Shown here: piece by piece, positions 21,273 to 25,959 of the stretch
Layout of the letters: each line of letters begins with the position of its first letter
How positions within the stretch are numbered: position 1 is the first letter of the stretch
Translations under genes and position numbers: made by a program
IMG/VR virus record: IMGVR_UViG_3300030101_004718
Span: 1-25,959 of that record
Reading direction: 5' to 3' (one strand)
DNA length: 25,959 nucleotides
From: a virus
Notes under the pieces: model-generated
The model's database searches: none
Told to the model about the DNA's origin: nothing
What the model saw: the letters and a program-made list of their open reading frames with translations, nothing else

Positions 21273-22082
21273 CTACGATAAAGGATCATACAGATCATTT
21301 ACATAAGGTAGCCCTATATCATTTACGGAAAAACTAAATGTTTCAAAAGAGTAATTTCTACTTCTTTTACATTTAACTGTAATCCAATCTTTGTTAATTG
21401 TGTTTTGTTCAAGTTGTATTTCACATTCCACCTTCTTCATTAAAGCAGATCCAAGATGGCCTGTAGCCTTATCAGATCCATAGTTAGAATGTATAACAGT
21501 AATTATATGGCAGCAATATTTGGCACTCCACTCCATCAATTTTTGTACTGTATAATTAGCTTCTTCTAAACTATTTACATCCATACATAAATCAGCTATA
21601 CCATCTATTACTATCATTCCAATATTATCTTTTGTTCTAAGACAATACTCTATAAATTCTATTCTTGTTTTTGGGAACTCAGATCTAAGGCTATATATAT
21701 AATAACACCCTAAAGATCCTTCACTCATATCTACTATTCTTCTAGCAACTCTTTGAGTATGCCAAGAACCCTGTTCTGTATCAATATGTATTAAACATCT
21801 TCCGTTTCTATGGCCTTTAATTTTACCACCAAATCTATTTTTACCACTTAAATATACTGATGCTAATAAAGAAATAAAAAATGTTTTCTTACTTTTTGGA
21901 GGTGCTTGTACCATAGTAATATTAGAATAGGTGCAAATTGGTACAGGAAGAAGCTGATCTCCCTTGTTTGATTTAATCAATTTTTCTCCAAGTGATATAG
22001 CTACTGGAGGATATGATAATTCTTCTGATGTACTTATATAACAACTCTTTTCAAGCTGCTCTAATTTCTTGTTATTTAGCAT
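21273..22082 (-). CDS. RepA-type AAA ATPase (AAA_25-like)
   Basis: A 269-aa protein of RecA-like fold. The P-loop region is VQAPPKSKKTFFISLLASVY near residues 57-76, a degenerate Walker A with Lys-Lys-Thr but without the usual glycines, as I recall for Bacteroidetes AAA_25/RepA proteins. A Walker B-like MIVIDGIADLC is near 155-165. Additional motifs are LIHIDTEQGSWH and HIITVIHSNYGSDKATGHLG (sensor-like). Such ATPases act as replicative helicases or helicase loaders. It starts 13 nt after the T-run of the terminator at 22094-22133 and has no CGTTA motif. Confidence 0.7.
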   Translation of the reverse strand: MLNNKKLEQLEKSCYISTSEELSYPPVAISLGEKLIKSNKGDQLLPVPICTYSNITMVQAPPKSKKTFFISLLASVYLSGKNRFGGKIKGHRNGRCLIHIDTEQGSWHTQRVARRIVDMSEGSLGCYYIYSLRSEFPKTRIEFIEYCLRTKDNIGMIVIDGIADLCMDVNSLEEANYTVQKLMEWSAKYCCHIITVIHSNYGSDKATGHLGSALMKKVECEIQLEQNTINKDWITVKCKRSRNYSFETFSFSVNDIGLPYVNDLYDPLS

Positions 22083-22093
22083 ATAATAAATAT

Positions 22094-22133
22094 AAAAAAA
22101 AAGAGGGAAAGATACTTATACCTTTACCCTCTT
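22094..22133 (-). terminator. Strong rho-independent terminator after SSB-like gene
   Basis: The minus strand has a 14-bp stem, AAGAGGG-(T bulge)-AAAGGTA paired with TATCTTT-CCCTCTT, loop TAAG, followed by a T9 run that begins with the last pairs. It ends the SSB/annealing transcript and precedes the ATPase gene by 11 nt. Confidence 0.9.
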
Positions 22134-22158
22134 AGATTGATAGTTATAACCCTTTATC

Positions 22159-22548
22159 TTAGAATGGTAAATCAGAAGTAGGAGCTACTTCCTTTGTGCC
22201 TTTTAATTTATTCATTGATTCTTTCCAATCATTATCTGATTTCCATTCCCAGTTATCTTTGCTTACTTCTACCATCTCTCCAATAGAATTTATATCAAAA
22301 TACATTCCTTTAAAATATTCTTTTTTAGTTTTTGCATCTCTTTCTTCTTTGGTTTGAGGTTTTGAAAATGATCCGTATTCTAATTTGACACCATATTCGT
22401 TTTCAAATATTTTAGGATCATCTAAATTAATTGCCACATCTACATTCAGATAAGTTCCTGAAGGTTTCTTCTCAAAATAATGTTTTGGTAATTTTCCTAC
22501 ATTTATAGACATTCTACCAAGAATAGTTTTTCTTTTTACTTTACTCAT
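22159..22548 (-). CDS. SSB-like single-stranded DNA-binding protein
   Basis: A 129-aa protein. A beta-rich body (ILGRMSINVGKLPKHYFEKK, then GTYLNVDVAINLDDP and FKGMYFDINSIGEMVEVSKD) is followed by a disordered tail ending TSDLPF, which matches the acidic DDLPF-type C-terminal tip used by SSB to recruit partner proteins. The tip is the strongest evidence; the OB-fold is not obvious by eye. It would coat ssDNA for replication and recombination beside the annealing-like gene, from which it is 4 nt away. Confidence 0.65.
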   Translation of the reverse strand: MSKVKRKTILGRMSINVGKLPKHYFEKKPSGTYLNVDVAINLDDPKIFENEYGVKLEYGSFSKPQTKEERDAKTKKEYFKGMYFDINSIGEMVEVSKDNWEWKSDNDWKESMNKLKGTKEVAPTSDLPF

Positions 22549-22552
22549 AATT

Positions 22553-23047
22553 TTAATTTAATTTTTGTAACTCTAATTTAGTGATTTTATTTAACTTATA
22601 ATGTTTTTCTATCTCATCTATTGAGGTTGTTTGTTCTTTTAATCTTTTGGCTACTGCCTTATAATGAGATGAATTTAATTTTAGTACAGGTAAATCTTTT
22701 TGATTTGCTATAGCATTTTGTACTTCTTCTGCTGAAGCTACTGAAGTATCTAAACCTATACCTAAATTACCTAAAGCTCTACCCCAAGATGAAGTTTCAC
22801 AATTCTCTACATAACTTGTTTTATTTATAAATGTAGATCCTTTAATTTCTTCAGCTAGTCCAGTAGCTACTGATACTCCCTTTTCATTCCTTATAGTAGA
22901 TAAGATGAGTATTGAATCAGGAGTTTTTTCTATAACCTCTGATGTTAATGTATAATTAGGATAATGAGATCTAAAGTATTTTAATCTTTCATTAACCTCT
23001 ACATATTCTTTACCTTTTATATTAATCGTTTTTAATTGCTTGTTCAT
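22553..23047 (-). CDS. Putative single-strand annealing recombinase
   Basis: A 164-aa protein. The N-terminal half includes KEYVEVNERLKYFRSHYPNY and VIEKTPDSILILSTIRNEKG, then SVATGLAEEIKG and YVENCETSSWGRALGNLGIG, ending with a helical C-terminus. The arrangement of a beta-sheet sheet followed by a TSxVEN...ETSSxGRALG loop is typical of Rad52/ERF-like phage annealing proteins (Sak-type). It would anneal complementary ssDNA ends for recombination-dependent replication. The neighbour downstream is SSB-like, the usual partner. Assignment by motif only. Confidence 0.6.
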   Translation of the reverse strand: MNKQLKTINIKGKEYVEVNERLKYFRSHYPNYTLTSEVIEKTPDSILILSTIRNEKGVSVATGLAEEIKGSTFINKTSYVENCETSSWGRALGNLGIGLDTSVASAEEVQNAIANQKDLPVLKLNSSHYKAVAKRLKEQTTSIDEIEKHYKLNKITKLELQKLN

Positions 23048-23180
23048 TTTGTATTTTCTTTTTTAATTCTTTATTTTCTCTTTTGCACTTCTCTAATTGA
23101 GATTTATTATATTCATAAGCCTTAGTTAAAGCTATGATTTGTTTTTCTCCTTTTATGTATGGCCAATCTTTATGTTTCAT
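23022..23180 (-). CDS. Tiny Lys-rich coiled-coil protein
   Basis: Translation gives 52 aa: MKHKDWPYIKGEKQIIALTK, AYEYNKSQLEKCKRENKELK, KKIQNEQAIKND. The second half is a Lys/Glu coiled coil. It overlaps the upstream stop (ATGA) and the annealing gene start (26 nt). No family is recognised; a small partner of the recombination proteins is only a guess. Confidence 0.6.
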   Translation of the reverse strand: MKHKDWPYIKGEKQIIALTKAYEYNKSQLEKCKRENKELKKKIQNEQAIKND

Positions 23181-23485
23181 TTTTCAAAAAGATTATTGCC
23201 ATATATTAAATCATCTACAGATACATCATCTGAGATCCATACATCTATCATAGAATATAATACCTTAATATCACTGATACTTAAATCTTGATAATTGTTA
23301 GTGTTTTTTAGTTTTGATTTAATAGCTGAGGCTGAAGTCCACCTCTCTGCACTTTTATTAAGTGTTAATTTATGATTAGATTTTAACCTATCATATAAAT
23401 TTAAAACAGGAAGTGGCTCTGAAAAAACATAAGCACTTTCTGTACCTGATATTATTTGATCAGGATTTAAAAATGGATTGTTCAT
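23177..23485 (-). CDS. Hypothetical protein
   Basis: A 102-aa protein. It contains NPFLNPDQIISGTESAYVFS, LYDRLKSNHKLTLNKSAERW and SISDIKVLYSMIDVWISDD. Mixed alpha/beta, no motif I can name. It is the first gene after the terminator at 23553-23590, so it begins a new transcript; no CGTTA motif is visible in its upstream region. Confidence 0.65.
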   Translation of the reverse strand: MNNPFLNPDQIISGTESAYVFSEPLPVLNLYDRLKSNHKLTLNKSAERWTSASAIKSKLKNTNNYQDLSISDIKVLYSMIDVWISDDVSVDDLIYGNNLFEK

Positions 23486-23552
23486 ATATCTAAAGTTTAA
23501 TTATAATTTACATAAAGATATTAAATTATTTGTTAAAAACAATAGTTTAGAG

Positions 23553-23590
23553 AAAAAAAAAGGATTAAAATTAATTAACCCCTTTTTACC
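23553..23590 (-). terminator. Probable rho-independent terminator after NinG-like gene
   Basis: The minus strand forms AAGGGGTTA paired with TAATCCTT (one bulge or wobble), loop about 8 nt, followed by nine Ts. It lies 34 nt past the NinG-like stop. Confidence 0.6.
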
Positions 23591-23623
23591 AAAGACAAAA
23601 TGAACAGAACTAATCAAAATTAA

Positions 23624-24025
23624 TTATTTATCCATTAAATCTACAAACTCTTTATATCTATTTATTAACGAAAGTAGATCTTCATTTGATAACTTTACTG
23701 ATTCTTTACTTTTTTGTAACAATTCTTGAGATATATCATAACCATATTCTTTATTGAGGTTTAAGGCAAATTGATATTGCATCCCTTGATTTCCTACATT
23801 ACAGGAATAGCACTGTGGCTTTGCATTTGTTTCTAGCCATCTAGTTATATAATGCCTCCTAGAAATCATATGCCCACACTGCATATAATCTTTATAATGT
23901 CTTTTAGTGTTACAAGTATAACACTTTACTATACCAAATTTATCTGCTGATTTTAATCTAATATATAAAGAGAATATAGTATCTAATTTTTTTATAAGAT
24001 ATTTTCTACTAGGTTTTTTAGCCAT
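23624..24025 (-). CDS. NinG/Rap-like recombination nuclease
   Basis: A 133-aa protein with a zinc-binding HNH-like core: VKCYTCNTKRHYKDYMQCGH, then MISRRHYITRWLETNAKPQC and YSCN. Four Cys (CxxC twice) and the HMISRRH segment are the pattern of lambda NinG (Rap), a Holliday-junction-type nuclease acting in phage recombination. The N-terminus KKPSRKYLIKKLDTIFSLYI and the length fit the family. It is the first gene after the noncoding leader and so may be an early gene. Confidence 0.85.
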   Translation of the reverse strand: MAKKPSRKYLIKKLDTIFSLYIRLKSADKFGIVKCYTCNTKRHYKDYMQCGHMISRRHYITRWLETNAKPQCYSCNVGNQGMQYQFALNLNKEYGYDISQELLQKSKESVKLSNEDLLSLINRYKEFVDLMDK

Positions 24026-24040
24026 TACTTAATTATAAAC

Positions 24041-24088
24041 AAAGAAAAGAAAAAAGAAAAAGTAAACAAAAAGAAAAAAGAAAAGAAA
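24041..24088. repeat. Perfect homopurine mirror repeat (triplex-prone)
   Basis: Two 21-nt purine-only arms on the plus strand (24041-24061 and 24068-24088) are exact mirror images around a 6-nt centre, gtaaac. A run of seven Cs and seven As follows (24092-24105). Mirror-symmetric polypurine is the classic H-DNA (intramolecular triplex) sequence. It sits just upstream of the NinG start. Confidence 0.75.
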
Positions 24089-24123
24089 AATCCCCCCCAA
24101 AAAAAGAAACAATTAAATTTACA

Positions 24124-24191
24124 AGATCCAACAGGAGTGATTACCTGAAGTTTAGCAACTTGAACTGATTTGCAACAGTTGAACAAATATA
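24124..24191 (-). promoter_or_regulatory. Possible promoter and repeats in leader
   Basis: The minus strand has TATATTTG (24184-24191), a perfect TAnnTTTG Bacteroidetes -7 box, though no -33 TTG at good spacing. Downstream are direct repeats GTTCAACTGTTGC and GTTCAAGTTGC (24155-24182) and TCCTGTTGGATCT (24124-24136). The last element recurs at 15964-15976 with one change. The leader would carry the mirror repeat. Confidence 0.45.
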
Positions 24192-24196
24192 TAAAA

Positions 24197-24319
24197 TTAT
24201 TTTAAATATAGTTTTCTATATCTAAAAAGTGTAAGTACACAAACAAATAATAATATAAATGTAAAAATATTAGGATGTGATTCTCCACATAATCCCAGTA
24301 AGTGTTTTAATATTTCCAT
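24197..24319 (-). CDS. Tiny one-TM protein (possible lysis accessory)
   Basis: Translation gives 40 aa: MEILKHLLGLCGESHPNIFT, then FILLFVCVLTLFRYRKLYLK. The second half is one hydrophobic helix followed by a basic end. The ATG comes one base after the upstream stop, so it is probably translated by coupling. It follows the holin and the small basic protein. A membrane helper of lysis is a reasonable guess, not shown. Confidence 0.6.
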   Translation of the reverse strand: MEILKHLLGLCGESHPNIFTFILLFVCVLTLFRYRKLYLK

Positions 24320-24320
24320 A

Positions 24321-24446
24321 TTATCTTCCTTGACCTCTATAAGGTTTTTTATATTGTTTTGATGTTTTTAATCTACTTGCATTTTTACTATGAGGATGAG
24401 ATGTTCTCTTTCTTTTAGTATAAGTAGATATTATTTTTCTAGCCAT
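24321..24446 (-). CDS. Small basic conserved phage protein
   Basis: Translation gives 41 aa: MARKIISTYTKRKRTSHPHS, KNASRLKTSKQYKKPYRGQG, R. It is almost entirely basic and polar. The ending KPYRGQGR with an R/K-rich body recurs in short proteins of Bacteroidetes phages near lysis genes, so I take it as a real gene. Nucleic acid binding is possible. Its ATG shares a base with the holin stop (TAATG). Confidence 0.7.
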   Translation of the reverse strand: MARKIISTYTKRKRTSHPHSKNASRLKTSKQYKKPYRGQGR

Positions 24447-24853
24447 TACTTTTTTAAGATCTTAGCAGTTTTTTCAATACCTCTAGAAGTAAAATAAAAC
24501 CCTAAACTCATTATAACTATTTGGCCTAAAAGATCTACATATTGATTGGCAATATTAAACTCTCCTATATTACCATCTGTAATGGCAAATAGAGTATATA
24601 GAACTAAACTAAATATAGTTAGTAAAGGCCTGATGTTTTTAGATAGCCAAGAATCTGATTGCATATCTGCTGAATGTCTAGATGTTATTTCTTTCTCTAA
24701 ACTTAGTTCGTGAGCTATAAATATATTAGTCATATCTTTTTCAAACTCAGCTTTTTCATCTTTTGTTTGAACAAACTTATCTACTACTGAAGATATTTTA
24801 TCTGCTATACCTCCACCTGCTGCTCCAAATATTTTACCTAATATATCTTTCAT
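24446..24853 (-). CDS. Holin (GTA_holin_3TM-like)
   Basis: A 135-aa protein. An N-terminal amphipathic section has ILGKIFGAAGGGIADKISSV and a charged coiled coil (QTKDEKAEFEKDM). Two hydrophobic helices follow: IRPLLTIFSLVLYTLFAI near 87-104 and YVDLLGQIVIMSLGFYF near 105-122, with GIEKTAKILKK at the end. This fits the 3TM holin family of gene-transfer agents and Bacteroidetes phages. It makes holes in the inner membrane so the endolysin reaches the peptidoglycan. The start overlaps the previous gene (ATGA), in a cassette with the M15 endolysin two genes upstream. Confidence 0.75.
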   Translation of the reverse strand: MKDILGKIFGAAGGGIADKISSVVDKFVQTKDEKAEFEKDMTNIFIAHELSLEKEITSRHSADMQSDSWLSKNIRPLLTIFSLVLYTLFAITDGNIGEFNIANQYVDLLGQIVIMSLGFYFTSRGIEKTAKILKK

Positions 24854-24984
24854 TTTTTATCATCATAAGATTTGTAACAGATTGCAATAGCCTGTTCTTT
24901 AGTATGGTACTTTGATAATTCAGGTACACATCTAAGCATAAAATCTGATTGTTTTTCTCCTGATTTTGGTTTAGGTATTGGCAT
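24850..24984 (-). CDS. Small conserved phage protein (FMxRC...AICY type)
   Basis: Translation gives 44 aa: MPIPKPKSGEKQSDFMLRCV, PELSKYHTKEQAIAICYKSY, DDKK. The pattern PxPKxGE....F..RC.......(Q)A.AICY is one I recognise from many short phage ORFs and from tails of larger phage proteins. The two Cys positions are conserved in that pattern. The function is unknown. It lies directly after the 49-aa ORF and overlaps the holin start by 4 nt. Confidence 0.75.
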   Translation of the reverse strand: MPIPKPKSGEKQSDFMLRCVPELSKYHTKEQAIAICYKSYDDKK

Positions 24985-25134
24985 CTAATATATTTTTATA
25001 TGTAATACTAAAAAGATAAAATAAATATTAATCTCTAAAAAATCATCATCATTATTCTTAGGATGAATAGAAACTCCTAACAAGAAACAATATCCATCAT
25101 AAGATCTATCAATAATTGCTACTTCGTATTTCAC
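24985..25134 (-). CDS. Tiny hydrophobic protein (GTG start)
   Basis: Translation gives 49 aa read from GTG: KYEVAIIDRSYDGYCFLLGV, SIHPKNNDDDFLEINIYFIF, LVLHIKIY. The C-terminal third is hydrophobic (INIYFIFLVLHI). The GTG overlaps the peptidase stop (GTGA) and its TAG abuts the next ATG, which suggests a real gene. Possibly membrane-associated; no family recognised. Confidence 0.55.
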   Translation of the reverse strand: MKYEVAIIDRSYDGYCFLLGVSIHPKNNDDDFLEINIYFIFLVLHIKIY

Positions 25135-25628
25135 ATCTTATAGTAAGTGGCTTGGCTACCTTTGTACTTTGCTACTAAAACATTATTTCTATTAGCCTTC
25201 TTACTTACATAAGATAAATGAATCCATCTTGGAGAACCATCTTCACTATCAGGAGATTTACCGAACTCCCAAATCATCTGATCAAAATCTAAGTTTTCTT
25301 TAATCCAAAAGAATAACTCTCTATTTGATTTTTCTCCTAGAGTAGTCATATCAATAGCTTGGCCTTTAGTATGCTGAGATGTCTTAGAAGAGTTTGGAAT
25401 TGCCTCACAAAGCTCTTGGCTTCTGTACATACTATTAACTCTAATAGGATGGCCACACCATTCTCTTAAAGGCTCAAAACACTTCTCTGCTAATACTTTC
25501 ATATTTTTTAAATGAGCCTCTGTAGGTACATTTTTTATTTTATGTTTACTAGCAGTTTGTGAATATGTAGCCTCTCTAAAACTAATATGCTTACTAATAC
25601 TATTATTTACTTTCTCCTTTTTCTTCAT
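25131..25628 (-). CDS. Peptidase M15 family endolysin
   Basis: A 165-aa protein with the M15A peptidase signature. HISFREATYSQTASKHKIKN is the family's N-terminal segment. VNSMYRSQELCEAIPNSSKT leads into SQHTKGQAIDM, containing the zinc-binding HxxGxAxD. WIHLSY supplies the third metal ligand His. Such enzymes cut D-Ala or L-Ala peptide bonds of peptidoglycan and act as phage endolysins. There is no signal peptide, so release would depend on the holin downstream. The ATG overlaps the coiled-coil gene by 26 nt. The length is typical. Confidence 0.85.
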   Translation of the reverse strand: MKKKEKVNNSISKHISFREATYSQTASKHKIKNVPTEAHLKNMKVLAEKCFEPLREWCGHPIRVNSMYRSQELCEAIPNSSKTSQHTKGQAIDMTTLGEKSNRELFFWIKENLDFDQMIWEFGKSPDSEDGSPRWIHLSYVSKKANRNNVLVAKYKGSQATYYKM

Positions 25629-25854
25629 CTTCTTTTATTTCTGTATAGCTTCCATCTTCTAAAGATATGTTTACTTTACCATACTTATCTTCTAGATCTT
25701 TCTTAACACCTTCTTGCTGAGTTATAATTTCAGCCCATAGATGCAGTAAGCTATGTTTTTGAGTTTCTAAAACTCCAAGATCGTGCTTTATAGCATTTTT
25801 CTTTTGCTCTTGTTCTTGTAATTGCTTTAGTTCTTCTTTAGTTATTTTACTCAT
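25603..25854 (-). CDS. Small coiled-coil phage protein
   Basis: An 83-aa protein: a Gln/Lys-rich coiled-coil N-terminus (KEELKQLQEQEQKKNAIKHD), then LGVLETQKHSLLHLWAEI, KDLEDKYGKVNISLEDGSYT and an acidic tail. The LGxLExQK...L...(Y)GxVNIxLxDGxY pattern recurs in Bacteroidetes phage genomes near lysis or tail fibre genes. A structural or assembly role is likely, but unproven. It starts 49 nt after the stop of the preceding gene; a TATATTTG box lies in between. Confidence 0.65.
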   Translation of the reverse strand: MSKITKEELKQLQEQEQKKNAIKHDLGVLETQKHSLLHLWAEIITQQEGVKKDLEDKYGKVNISLEDGSYTEIKEDEEKGESK

Positions 25855-25903
25855 TTTTAAAAATTTAATTAATAATACTCAAATATACTTATTTTATTTT
25901 TTA

Positions 25904-25959
25904 TTAAGATGTTCCACCCATAGCCATTACTCTTATAGAACATCTAAAAGTAGTGCCAG
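25904..25959 (-). CDS. 3' end of an unidentified gene
   Basis: The last 17 codons before TAA are visible: GTTFRCSIRVMAMGGTS, then the stop. The rest lies beyond the window. Open reading in this frame, the usual strand and the absence of stops support a real gene end. Its function cannot be told from 17 residues. Confidence 0.4.
   Translation of the reverse strand, partial: GTTFRCSIRVMAMGGTS

Noticed and set aside
23092-25860. CRISPR array or tandem repeat array
   Set aside because: A-rich runs and short AT repeats are present, but no regularly spaced repeat units are visible anywhere in the window.

Overview
The window is about 26 kb of a tailed bacteriophage genome (or a prophage with no visible host flank). 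It is very AT-rich, and every gene I can support lies on the minus strand, so transcription runs from high to low coordinates. The likely host is a marine Flavobacteriia/Bacteroidetes bacterium. Reasons: the families are those typical of Bacteroidetes phages, Shine-Dalgarno sites are nearly absent, and at least one noncoding region carries a Bacteroidetes-style promoter (TTTG-N20-TATATTAG). TAA, TGA and TAG all act as stops, so the standard bacterial code applies.

Layout in transcription order. (1) 25959-24197, lysis cassette: the end of an unknown gene, a coiled-coil protein, an M15 peptidase endolysin, two tiny ORFs, a holin, a small basic protein and a one-TM peptide. Most are coupled by 1-4 nt overlaps. 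(2) 24196-24026, noncoding leader with a perfect 21-nt homopurine mirror repeat. (3) 24025-18085, DNA metabolism and regulation: NinG-like nuclease, annealing-like protein, SSB-like protein, RepA-type ATPase, sigma-like factor, PD-(D/E)XK-like nuclease, 5'-3' exonuclease, DnaA domain IV-like protein and a dATP/dGTP diphosphohydrolase-like protein, interleaved with tiny ORFs. (4) 18119-16511, a small basic ORF and both terminase subunits. (5) 16140-15741, a tRNA-Met(CAT) followed by about 325 noncoding bases with a good promoter and a relatively GC-rich, structured RNA candidate. (6) 15740-14978, four small ORFs ending before a strong intrinsic terminator. (7) 14843-6106, tail module: tail chaperone with a programmed -1 frameshift, tail-terminator-like protein, a three-gene cell-envelope cassette (TM/coiled coil, secreted thioredoxin-like protein, outer-membrane barrel), HK97 gp10-like protein, two large tail proteins and the tape measure. 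(8) 6072-1, head module: multidomain S78-like protease, scaffold-like protein, major capsid protein, tail-tube-like protein, a hypothetical and the portal, which runs off the window.

Two architectural points stand out. The tail module precedes the head module and the portal is last, the reverse of the common terminase-portal-protease-capsid-tail order. Six intergenic sites share an AAAWTCGTTATAWTAG-like motif, four of them ending within a few bases of the start codon of a head or tail gene and two sitting right after terminators. A sigma-like protein encoded in the window is a natural candidate to recognise it.
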